The notes beneath the pieces were generated by a model that was given only the letters and a program-made list of their open reading frames with translations, ran no database searches and was not told the DNA's origin. A stretch of 64,000 nucleotides of DNA from Phytoseiulus persimilis (taxonomy: Eukaryota; Arthropoda; Arachnida; Mesostigmata; Phytoseiidae), in contig CM075102.1 of assembly GCA_037576195.1 (NCBI GenBank), positions 31,306,745 through 31,370,744 of the forward strand, given 5' to 3'. Below, one piece after another: positions 10,458 through 20,796 of this stretch (its first letter is position 1; each line of letters opens with the position of its first letter). The position numbers were made by a program, and so were the translations under genes.

Positions 10458-12525
10458 TCTCTATCACTTTTGTGGCGGTGCCAAATGCTGGGGTCCCCAG
10501 CAGAAGATGAAGTCGACCATAACACTGGCTTGAGGTTCTCGGAAATAAGCCGCCATCCATGCATTTCAAGACATTCCCGTAAGATGCCGTGCCTCGGTAC
10601 AAATAGAGCGCCAGAATGAAGAAGATATCTTCTTCGAGAACCCAGGACCTTCTGATGGTCAGTGCTGTTTCTATTCTTCGGATGGCTTTGGAGGGCCTGA
10701 AATTTTCTTTACGTAAGCTGATCTCTCTTCGTCGCTGATTTGTCACATGTTATCCCGGCATGTCGGGGTATGCGACCGGAGTCTCACAACCAAACAGACA
10801 CAGTCACTCGAAGGCTGGGGAGGGAGGTTCGGAGGGTTCAAGCCCGTCACTGTCAAGGGATTCGCCAGGATTCCTGGTGCGTGTGAGGGGCATTTCTCTC
10901 TCCTCAACAAACATCGAAGAGAACAGAAAAAAAACAGGTGCAGTCTGTACGAAATGCTGGGAACGCGTCATACTTACGCTGTGAATTGGAGAATGTCCGC
11001 CATTCGAACCCAGGGAACGTAATCGGTGGTTCGTAGGCTCCTGTACAGCCTGATGACTTCCCTATCCGAAATCTTCAATGGTCTTGTATGAGCCGTATCT
11101 TGCACACTGAGCTCCCAGCATTGGAAAACGTGCTTCTGACATTTCTCAGCAACCTTTTCCCAGTTAGGGGCATGCTGCGACTCTTCGAGGAGCTTCCCGA
11201 ATTTCTTCGAGAAGAGGCGGATCGGAAAGTACTTTGAGCGCTGAATCTCTCGTGATAGTTCCTCATAGAGCAACTCCTATATTGATTGTTTGGGTTGCTT
11301 GCGCTATGCCTAGTAAGATGTCAGAATACCTGCATTGATTCCGTATCCCATGGCGGATTGCTCAGGTTTGGCCATAAATAGTTGCGCCACATCTGCTCCA
11401 ACTCGACATCAGTTCTACGACCAGCGAAGTCTACCACGGAAATACAAAGCCAATCTATACGCTCGTGCTCGTATCTTTTGATAACGCTCATCCTGTTGGA
11501 GCTCTCCAACTCGGACAGCTCCTGCTCCACCTCTTCTAGAAGAATGCGGTTGGAGCTTTCATCAATTGCTGCCAACCTCTCCTCGAGGCTATTTTTCTTA
11601 AGAAGCAAACGAGACAGCTGCGAGCGCTTCACGCAAACGAAAACTGCTTCTTGCAATTGCAAGTATTCCTTCTCCGACCATTTCTTCACGGGGACCTGCA
11701 ACGATAGGTAGCCATCATATAGGAGTGAGATGACATCCATTTCTGAGGAAGGGAAACCGCAACGGATGGATTTGGAACGCGCGGTAGTGGTGGCGCCACC
11801 GTCGCCGCGCGGAACAGGCAGCGATGACACCATGGGAATGTCGGAGTGAGAGTTGTGGCACCGGTATCGGGAAACTCAATGAACAGGGAGCAGCGCGAGG
11901 AACGCGTTCTCTCACGCTTCATCCAGGGTCCGACTCTCATACTCGGCTTTCAGTCGTCGAACGCCCCGAACCCGACTATTGTGGACACAAAGGCTCATTG
12001 AGACACTCGCACCCCTCTTCCAGCTAGCGACTGAAATGTTCTAGATTCGAATACACACATCGGGAGCAATACGAACTTACCAGAGGACGGATTCCGAGCG
12101 CGTCTTTCACTTTCTTGTCTTCGGACATAGGCGGCGTTCTCTCCTCGGAGTCGACGAAATATGGAAGGCTGAATGATCGTGAAGCCGTTCTCGGGTTCCG
12201 AGCCTAGAAGCAAAACAGTAACATTATCCGTCGGTCTCCCTCCGTGCGACGACATCCTCCGTATCGCTCAATTCGATTTTTTTCCACCAACACCTGCCTG
12301 AATGAGTAAGATCTCAGCGGCTTCTTGTTGGAGCTCGTTGTTTTCCGAAGCGATCGTCTCCAGCTCGTCTAGAAGCTTGAGGATGAGGTCCTGATATGCC
12401 AAATTCAGTTCTAAAAGGGATTTGAAGTCCACCGGAACTGTCGGTGGTGGCGACGGAGCCACCGAAGACTCCGAGGAGCTGGTCGTTTCAAATTTGTGCA
12501 TCTCTGCAAACGTGGGTTCGGTCAT
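10458..12525 (-). CDS. SNAPC4: snRNA-activating protein complex subunit 4-like (SNAP190), Myb repeats
   Basis: SNAPC4 is the Myb-type DNA-binding subunit of SNAPc, which reads the proximal sequence element of snRNA promoters for RNA polymerases II and III. Exons are 12525-12294, 12203-12081, 11742-11330, 11276-10978 and 10696-10458, with phases 1, 1, 0, 2, 1 that join cleanly. Exon 1 has the N-terminal helix LLELNLAYQDLILKLLDEL seen in SNAP190. Exon 3 ends with the half repeat (IDWLCISVVDFAGRRTDVEL...W). Exon 4 holds the next repeat (NWEKVAEKC) and TTDYVPWVRMADIL, matching the family's HIPYRKI segment. Exon 5 has a SANT repeat (RRSWVLEEDIFFILALYLY). The sum is 435 codons. The 3' end is unresolved: the last exon has a GTGAGT donor at 10457 but no convincing next exon, so at least one C-terminal Myb repeat seems absent or is unrecognised. 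Confidence 0.85.
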
Positions 12526-15193
12526 TGAGGCCTGATACACAGGACTCTGTATGAGCAGTCTAGGAATCGCATGATGTATTTCAGCTGATCGCTTATGAGA
12601 GCAGAGTTTTATACTGATCCGCCCGTCTTAACACGAGTTCGGCCTTCGAGCTCCGAAGATTACGGCTTTCATCGCGAGGGTGTTCCGCTATTACTGACTT
12701 GACGTGACCAAGACTGTTAACTAGTGAACTTCATGGTTGGGAGTAGTGTCATAGGACAATTTTGGCGCGGCTCCTACGTTTGCTCCTGCAACGGTAAAAC
12801 GTTTCCAGATAATTGCCAAGGAGTTCCATCAATTCATCTGAGGATGCAGGCCACCAAAATGAGGAGCGACATCGGTTGGAGCATTCTATAACCAGGACTC
12901 ACCTATCACAGCTCCGTAACGCAATGAATCCCGGAAAGGAGCCTAATTGCTTTTGCCAGGACAGCTATCATTTGGTACAGCCAGCGACAGCAGGCGGAAC
13001 CGCAGCAAGCTAACCGACGGAAAGCAAACTATATTTTTCCGGGAACACGGAGTACTCGCGACGAACACACGCTCTGAATGGCGTTTCAGAGGCCGCATAG
13101 GTCTGGAGTATCTTTATTCGCACGCGGCAGCCCGTCCCGGCATGAATTCGGCACGGGTCGGAGCCAGAGTTTTAGTCCCGCAAATTCCACGCTCCGTCGA
13201 TTTATTTGTTTGGTGACAGCTCTGTCGTATGACAGCAGCAGTGGAGGTGGGGTAGGCACGGACATTCATAGCGATTCGGTGACTATGAGAAGTGTCTGGA
13301 CTTTTGGCAGATTCCGGTAAACTCAAAGGTGAGATGTCTGGCGGCTCTGTTCCGTTAGGCGACAGGCCGATTGCCGGGCTCTGCTGCTGCTGAGACTCCG
13401 TGGTGCCGAGTTGGCCACTGGGAGAGCGTAGCTAGTGAGCTAGCAGCGAACTCTTGCGAGAAAGCATGTATAGATTGACTGGCCATGCAGTTGGGATCAA
13501 AGGGAATGATCGACTGCGCGCGACGGTGCTTCTCGAGAGCCAGCAGCGGACACTTGCGAGGTGACATAGGTACATCGCCTGGCCATGCAGTTGGAATCGA
13601 AGAGGGCCACGGATTGCGCGCGGTTCGTGAGCACTGTGAGTTAGGTGGACCGATTCCTGCATAGGCTTTCCGACGCAATCTGCTCCTGCTTCTTATGGTC
13701 GCCCAAACCCTCCCATTTTGTTCAGACAATTATCGCATTCGTTTTCGCTGAGGACCCAGCAAACTGTTCCTATGTTCTCGAGTTTTTCGGTTTCCAGCAG
13801 CTCCTATCCTCGCCTCCTCTCCACTTGAGGGCTAGTCGAGCGACGTGTAGAAACTTGTAATAAACCTCCGCTGTCTTCCGCTCAACTTGACTGACACTTA
13901 ACCGAGAGAATATTCTCTCCGTGCTTCTTACGTCGTGAATTTGTCGAGATCCTTCAATCGATTTGGGTATAGTGGTCGGATGAAATCTCCACGATCGTGA
14001 CATCCACGTGTTCGACGCGCTGCTTTGCTTCAGGGAAATCGCCCTTGGAAAGTATTGAAATCGGGGGGTGCGTATAGCGCTGAGATCACGTTCAGAGCAG
14101 TGATGACCTGAATCGCGCACGATGAGCCTTGACTGCGGCGAAACTTTTTATCATTCAACAGCTCCAAAAACGTGGATGGAAAAACTCCTGCTGTGGATGA
14201 GATTGGCAGAACTTCGAATCCGTTTGTTCAGCTTTGTGCCCTCAAGAGATAGAGGTACAAGCCCTCAGCCCTCTGGTGCATGTTCCTGTGCCTGAAGTGA
14301 GGCGAGTTCTTATTGCAGTCTAAGACATTCATGGTACTTCACTCTTCCGCGCCCCTCAGCTTTGCGCCCCTGACTTCTCTGGGGCCGAATTCCGTTGCCG
14401 AGACAAATCGAATCTCCAATGCAGATAGGTATATAGACAAAGTTCAACTCCGATTTGGCGCCCCTCAGATCTCTGGGGTGTTTATCCGTTCGGAAGCCGA
14501 ATTAGGTTCATTTTGCGGTTAGGGCTACGGAAAGAAATCAAGTAAGGTTTTACGCCCCATGACGGCGCGCCCCATCGGCTTCGCGCCCGAGGCACGAGCC
14601 CCCTCTGCCCCCCCCCCCTAGATACGCCACTGCTCGTGGGACACTCTTGACTAATTCCAGGTTTCAACCCGGTTCTCCCGCCTGATGTACCGTGAGAGTC
14701 TTGACAAATCTTGTATTGATTGGAGGAGAATAATCGCTCGCACAACGCGAGGCGCGGTTGCCTAGAATGCGCTCGCAGGGTATTTTCGCAAGCTGTGAAT
14801 GTTCTTGCCGTATTGTCCTCAGTGGCGGCTCAGGAGTCGATCGATGGAGACGGGCTCCGCGGCAAAGGTTCACTCAAGCGGCGGCTCTATTTCGAAACCG
14901 ACGGAGAGAAATTTCTAGAAAATATTCAATGGGTTACGCCTCTCAGTTCCCCGAATTACACCCATTATCAGCATGCGCCATTGGATGACAGGCAACTTGT
15001 CGAACCAAGGATAGCAGCGAGAATTCCAACTGTGCCGATTTTTTTCTGGTTTTGGGTAGTGAACTCAAAGTGCACTGATAGTCGGTGGGTCCCAACATGC
15101 TCGAGTTTAAGAATAAGATGAATTCATCAAATTGATTAGATCGCTCAGATCGTCCATTGCGAAACGATGACTCTTCATCTTCCGCTTCCTCAG
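12526..15193. other. Intergenic with a tandem duplication and a transposon-like end
   Basis: This divergent interval separates the SNAPC4-like and HIP14-like starts. It contains the 100-bp tandem duplication at 13433-13632 and, near 14608-14632, a C-rich run followed by the inverse of CAGTGGCGTATCTAGG. The latter resembles the terminus of the hAT-like element at 1924, but without a partner end. A 5' exon for HIP14 may be hidden near 14700-15150; none was identified. Confidence 0.45.
13433..13632. repeat. Two-copy tandem repeat, period 100 bp
   Basis: The block GGCCATGCAGTTGG occurs at 13481 and again at 13581. Matching flanks (AGCAGCGAAC / AGCAGCGGAC and TGCGCGCG / TGCGCGCG) lie at the same 100-bp spacing. 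The copies have diverged by many substitutions. Confidence 0.75.
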
Positions 15194-17139
15194 ATGTCGA
15201 ATGAGTCGTCCGGAGCTGCCGTTAATATCGTCAAGGCTACAAATCACGGGATTTTCGACCGGGTCAAAGAACTCGTGGAAGGAGAAGGCTATGGAGTCAA
15301 CGATAGAGATTCGGTTCGTTCAGAATGTTTTGTTCAATCAGAGCTTCTCAGTCTTCACCCATGGTTCTTCCTGTTCGTCCATGAACCATCGATTCCAAAG
15401 TCTAGGCTCCAGCCCAGACTGACCACCAACTTCGCGTATGCTCAGTTCTCCATCGTTCATTCTCAAACAGGAGATTCTCACTCTCCTCCATGTCGCCGCT
15501 ATCAACAACCGCCTTGAGACCGTCAATTACCTCATATCTAAAGGCGCGATCGTGGATGCAGTTAGCGAAGAGCTGAAGTGCACTCCACTTCACTGGGCAA
15601 CTCGACAAGGTCACCTTTCGATGGTGAGAACTCAACCGTCAAAGTATGAAAGTATGAATTCCACGACCAATTCGCGATGTTGTATTCCGAGGATCTCCCT
15701 GTAACTCTTCCAAACGGAACTTTCAGGTTGTGTTGTTGATGAAGCACGGCGCCAACCCGTCTCTCCGAGATGACTACGGCTGTGCTTGCATACACCTCGC
15801 TGCTCAATTCGGGCACACACTAATCCTTGCCTACATGATTGCAAAAGGCGAAAACGTGAACTTGGAAGACGTTAACGGAATGACAGCCTTGATGTGGACC
15901 ACATCCCGGGTGCACACTTCGGCTGTCCCCACCAGGCTGCTCCTCACTTTAGGGGCCAGCCACTCAATGAGTGACCGAGTTCATAGGAACACGCCCCTGC
16001 ATTGGGCAGTTTACGCCAAAAATCTCACCGCGCTCAAGCAGCTGCTGGAAGTCGGAGCTGATGTGAAAGCTGTCAATGCTCAAGGCATGACACCAAAAGA
16101 TATGGCGAGCCAGAGCAATCAGATGTTCCTTCTCAAAAAGCTGCTCCAGGCCGAACAGCCGAAAACATTCTGCAAGGTTCCACGCAACAAACTCTTCAAT
16201 CAGTGGCTTGTCATGTGCGTTCCGTTCTTCGGGTTCCTCGCTATCGGAAGCATTCTCCAGAGTGATCTCGTGCCCATTCTCAAGGTTTTCCTCGTGGCGT
16301 TGACTCTGATCGGCGCGGGAACCCTCACCAAGTACTTGAGCATGGATTACATTCCCGTGTGCACATATCTGGCAACGAAGTTCTGGTTATACGTCACGTG
16401 GTTCGTCGAGCTGTCACAGTACGTGCAGCTTGAGATGCAGATGTTGTTTTTGTTGTGTTCGGTCGGACTCTTCTACAATTTCTGGCGGACTTGGAGGGCA
16501 GACCCGGGCATCATTCCCAAAGACCGTGACAACCAGTATCGAACCATCATAGAGCTCGCCGAGCGGGACGCTTTCCATACAAGCGTCTTCTGCGGCTCGT
16601 GCTTGGTGCGGAAGCCGCTTCGGTCGAAACATTGTTCCATCTGCGACTGTTGCGTGGCTCGGTTCGATCATCATTGTCCGTGGGTGGCGAACTGCATCGG
16701 CGCCAAGAATCACAAGAACTTCATGCTGTACCTCCTGTTCCTCTGTATCACACTAGGTTTCATGTGGCAAGCTATTTACTCATATTTCGAGATCAAAAGC
16801 GAGCAAACCGCTCTGTTAACCGTTATAATGGCGAGTGGGTGGGTGTCATGGGTCTCGGTGAACGTCCTCCTGCATACGATCTGGGTTGTTTGCCTGTTTT
16901 TCTGTCAGATGTATCAGATCGTACTGCTAGGCATGACCACCAACGAGCGGATGAACTGTGGTCGATATAAATACTTCGGCCGTGATCAGAGCGGGAACGT
17001 AGTTTCACCGTTCGCGAAGAAAAGTGCTTTTAACAATTTCGTCGACTTCTTCGAGCTCGGTCGACGGAAAACAGACTGGACTCGCATCCACGCTCTGGAC
17101 GACGCCGAATGCCCTCTAATGGGCCACAAAGAAGTGTGA
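15194..17139 (+). CDS. ZDHHC17: Palmitoyltransferase ZDHHC17 (HIP14)-like, ankyrin repeats plus DHHC
   Basis: HIP14 enzymes are Golgi-membrane S-acyltransferases that recruit synaptic and other substrates through ankyrin repeats. Exons are 15194-15313, 15471-15623 and 15727-17139, both introns phase 0, giving 561 residues against about 630 in vertebrates. Ankyrin repeats fill roughly residues 10-235 ([57 protein letters not shown]). Membrane segments follow, then the Cys-rich domain with the catalytic DHHC at residues 405-408 ([18 protein letters not shown]), two further membrane segments and the TTNERMN (TTxE) motif. The ATG chosen is preceded by a pyrimidine-rich tract and CAG, so it may itself follow an intron; 15167 is an alternative in-frame ATG. 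The 40-60 residues that precede the repeats in vertebrates were not found. Confidence 0.95.
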
Positions 17140-19079
17140 GGGCAGCAGAGGTCTGGTTCCAATGTTCGATCGCGGCCTGGCTCTTCACTGAGCTTCCTCT
17201 CGATTCGGGTAGCTCAGTGTGGAGTCCCTGGCCGCCTCCCAAAAGAACCAGACCCCGTGGATCTCTAGCCTACCAACACGGAGCCGAGTTACTGTACAAT
17301 ATTTGTAGATGAATACAGCTGGTTCCTTTTGGATTTGACGAATTTTCGGGAGCGACGACGACAAATGCTCAGCGTCTTGAGCTGAAAACATTCCACCGAT
17401 CACCTGCACCTCAAGTGAACCGACAGATCTACGAAGACTCTTATCTCCAACGGCTTAACCAAATGCAGCCGACGCTTGAGTTTACGCAGGCTGAGGACAT
17501 GTAACCGAGCTAGTGAACGACAGAGACTCTACTGCGCTGCTGCGATAGACGCTGTTTTTAAGGGAGGGCGTCAGGGAATAACTTCCTCTGATCAAAAACC
17601 CCGGTACAAGTGGCAATCTTTGTAAATATTCAGGGAAAGCGTGCATTCTGACTGCTGCTGACTGTTGCTGTTAGTGATTATTATGCTGATGACTGCGACG
17701 AAGCGTTCGAAATCAGTGTAACGCAGTTCCTGTCCCAAAGCTGCCCTGCCACCAAACTCAGCAACAGTGCCCACCAGATGCAGCTCAGCAGGTATCAAGC
17801 AGCCGGAGGTCCCTAACCCTCCGGAGTGTCACGGTCTGCTCCAGGTTGCCTTCTACGTTTGTCAGCGCCTTGTACGCGGTTTTCCCAGAGTCATTGATCA
17901 CACCCGGTGGCTGGCTACGTGAGCTGTTTTGTGAAGCCACGTGAAGCTGATAAGATAATTGTGGCATCCAATGTACATAATAATAAGGATGATGATCATG
18001 ATCATAAGACCGAGGAGTATGATTGATATCAAGAGGTTCTGATATTGAATACGTCATATGCTCAATAAAATCAACATCAGCTTTTACAACTTTCGAGATA
18101 ATGAGACTGTATCGCTTCTCAAGAGTTTTCCTACCTTCCTCACCTCGATTCGGGGCATGACTCGGGTCCATGACTACGAAGACTCCGGAGAGTTATGGTT
18201 GGAGTTCCTCTGAAACGGAACTAGGGGGAGTTCGGTATCTCCTACCTGAGATGACCCGCTCTTCAGACTTCTGGTAAAACCGTTCTCACTTCATTTTCCT
18301 CATTGCGTCGGGGAATATTTCGCGAATTGCTGCACTCCTCGCGAACTCTCGGATTGGGAGCGCGATACCGGTTGCCCACGGTCTTTGTGTTGGGTCCCGC
18401 TGTCCCACCCACCTGATACGTCTGCGGAAACCAGTCATTTTACCCGCTGTGGTAGGTGTCTCCGAGTTGAAAAAACCGTCAAGCTGCATGCGGAGGGAAC
18501 CGTTGTTTCGAAACCTGGTCGTTTCGACGCTCGGTGGCGGTCACACCCGATGGACTTGCGTAATAAGAGGGCTTCCTCGAGTTACACAGAAAGAAGCGGA
18601 GATTACTTGCTGTGGTGAAGCCTATAAATAGCTGGTTTATTCGCGTTCGGTACTGCACATGACCTCACAACAGTTTTCTTGCGAAGCAATCAAGGTGCCG
18701 CTAGTCCATATTGACATCATATTTACAATAAGAAATTATTTACCCCAACTCCCCCTGCTCGGCCAGCTTGGAAGCTGCTGTGGAGACAGCGCTGGAACCT
18801 ACATTGTTACACGTACCACCGACAGAATTCATTGAAGTCGCCAGATCCGAAATCACCCGGAAAGGGAGCACGGATATCGATCGCACTGAGGAAGCAAAGG
18901 TGTAGTGTGCCCATGAGCCAGATGAGTTGTTTTCACGATGGCGTTATGTCCATTCAGCCTGGATTGATCACCACGTCGCTGCTGATCGACCAGAAATATG
19001 ACGCGGCTAGGAATCTCCAACGCTTCCAAGCGAGCGAGAAGAGCAGTCTGATAGTCGGCTGAGTGACAAACAAGTTTCC
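17140..19079. other. Interval between HIP14 and the membrane protein gene
   Basis: This is the 3' flank of HIP14. A GAT/CAT-rich low-complexity patch at 17985-18010 produces the His/Tyr-rich stretch of a 128-codon minus-strand frame (17785-18171). That frame has no homology I recognise and no clear partner exon, so I do not call it a gene. Confidence 0.4.
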
Positions 19080-20727
19080 CTACATGTTGAATATTTTCCA
19101 GTAACGAGTCGCTTTTTTGCCACGTGGCTCTACGTGTAACTCGAGCATAACGTCGTTGGGATCGTTCCAGAGTATTTTTCGGACGTCATCCTCGATTTCG
19201 TAGGTATCCTTCGTTGAAACCGTGTGGGCAAGCTTGGTAGACACTAGGAGTTTCTGGCGGAACATGTGGTTGCAGCCTGTGCATTCATCTAATGACGTGC
19301 AGCACGGTTCCAATTTAGCGAGAACTTTCGCCTCGTAGTTCAATTGCGCTACCAGGCTCGTGAGCTCCACCGGCTGTTGCTCCTGGACAAAAACTTTCCA
19401 ACGGGAGTTTGACGACGCTTCTTCGAGCTGTCGATTGTCATGTATCTTCGAAATGCTGATCATCGAGTTCATCCGACTCAGTGTGTCAGGAAGAAGACGT
19501 TCTTTCACTCTTTCGGTGCAGTTACACGGCTCAGCTATTTCGATGCGGCTACAATTGTAACCATTGCACCGGGATGCGAACAGTGTCACGCGCGGCTTAT
19601 CAGCTTTCCCAGCATCCGGTTGCCGCACCAGTATCTCATCCTCCTCATCTTCGGGAGGGTGAGCCGTCGTGAGTTCTGTTCCGAACAGCTTCTTCACTCT
19701 ATAGGCGACGCCTTCGAGGAAGTCCCGACTGCGTTTCGCGGGCAGATCCGAGCGAGAGCGCGGTGTGTAGTAGGACGAATACTCGTCTGATGACGGCTCC
19801 GTTGAGGGGTAGGACGGCTCCACGGTAATTTCCCTGACATCGAGATCGGAACTGGTGACTGTTGTGATCGATCCACTGGTGGGGGTCGCCCTGGGTGCGT
19901 CGGTCGTCGCGGGGCTCAGGATTCCAAGACGAGACCGAGCGCGAATTTTCCCTCGGACTGTTGGAGCGGGTGAGTTAACATCCACCGGAGTTTGAATGGC
20001 TCGGAGGAGATTTCGCGTTGTTGCGCGAGCATCGCCGTTCCTCGGCCGCGCAGTTGGCCTCTTAGACGGCTCGGTTGCGTGTCGTTCATCTCTCGTTCGA
20101 ACATCGTGCCCCCCCGACAGTCCCAGCACAGTACTCTTCGGGGTTACAGTTCGTTCTTTCTGCTTAGTATCGTCTTCCTCGATTGTTTCTTCTTCCGTCT
20201 CTTCAGACACATCCTCGGTCGTTTCCTCGCTGGAGCTCTCCGAGCTCGTTGGTTCCTGAAGAGCTGCAAGCGCCGACTTCAGCTTGAGGTCCGCCTTCGG
20301 TTTGCTCTTGTAGGCGAAGTGAATCTTCTGAGGCTCCACGTAGCCCTGAACGTACGACGAAATCAACACATAGTCCTTGTGAGACCGCTCGTTCTTCTGT
20401 ATATCACCATGAACCACGAAAAAGTACTTCAGACAAAAGTTCCGCACATAGCGTTTGTCGCGATACATCTTCCTGATGGAATTGCGGCGCTCGAAATTAA
20501 CGCCATCTGAGAGCACGAACAGCGTCATGGTGTTGTTGTAGCTTGTTGCGTCGCTGCGCTCGATGAGATACGTACTGGACGTGCATTTTAGGTAGTCCTG
20601 GGCCTCCCTTCCATGCTGGCGACATTCTATCCATAACATGCATGGAGATGCATGTCATAGTGAGTACCACAAGCAGGGTATTGAAGATTATGAGCAGGAT
20701 GGCACTTCGAGTTCGGATTGTGATCAT
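19080..20727 (-). CDS. Type II membrane protein with GT31-like motif, long acidic linker; frame break near N-terminus
   Basis: The first part (ATG at 20727) reads MITIRTRS, then a 20-residue hydrophobic anchor, in one frame. The body (about 515 codons, from 20639 to 19080) is in the next frame. A short intron between them is possible: exits at GTACTC or GTTATG and entry after GGCCCAG restore the frame, but both donors are weak. An indel would also explain it. Just after the anchor lies TLFVLSDGVNFERRNSIRKM, which resembles the start of GT31 beta-1,3-galactosyltransferase domains (NFxRRxAIR). No clear DxD metal motif was seen. A Ser/Thr/Glu-rich linker separates this from a Cys-bearing C-terminal region with NCS and NCT sequons, which suggests a secretory-pathway lumenal fold. 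Catalytic activity is not supported. The family is otherwise unrecognised. Confidence 0.55.
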
Positions 20728-20796
20728 GCCTTGAGACTTTGAGGGGACGTCGACCCACGGAAGAAGCGAAGAAAAAAGCTCACTCAGTCGCAACAT

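Noticed and set aside
14720-15121. 133-codon frame just upstream of HIP14
   Set aside because: No likeness to HIP14 N-termini and no donor that joins in frame to the ATG at 15194.
17785-18171. 128-codon minus-strand frame with His/Tyr-rich stretch
   Set aside because: The distinctive part comes from a GAT/CAT simple repeat; no homology or partner exon.
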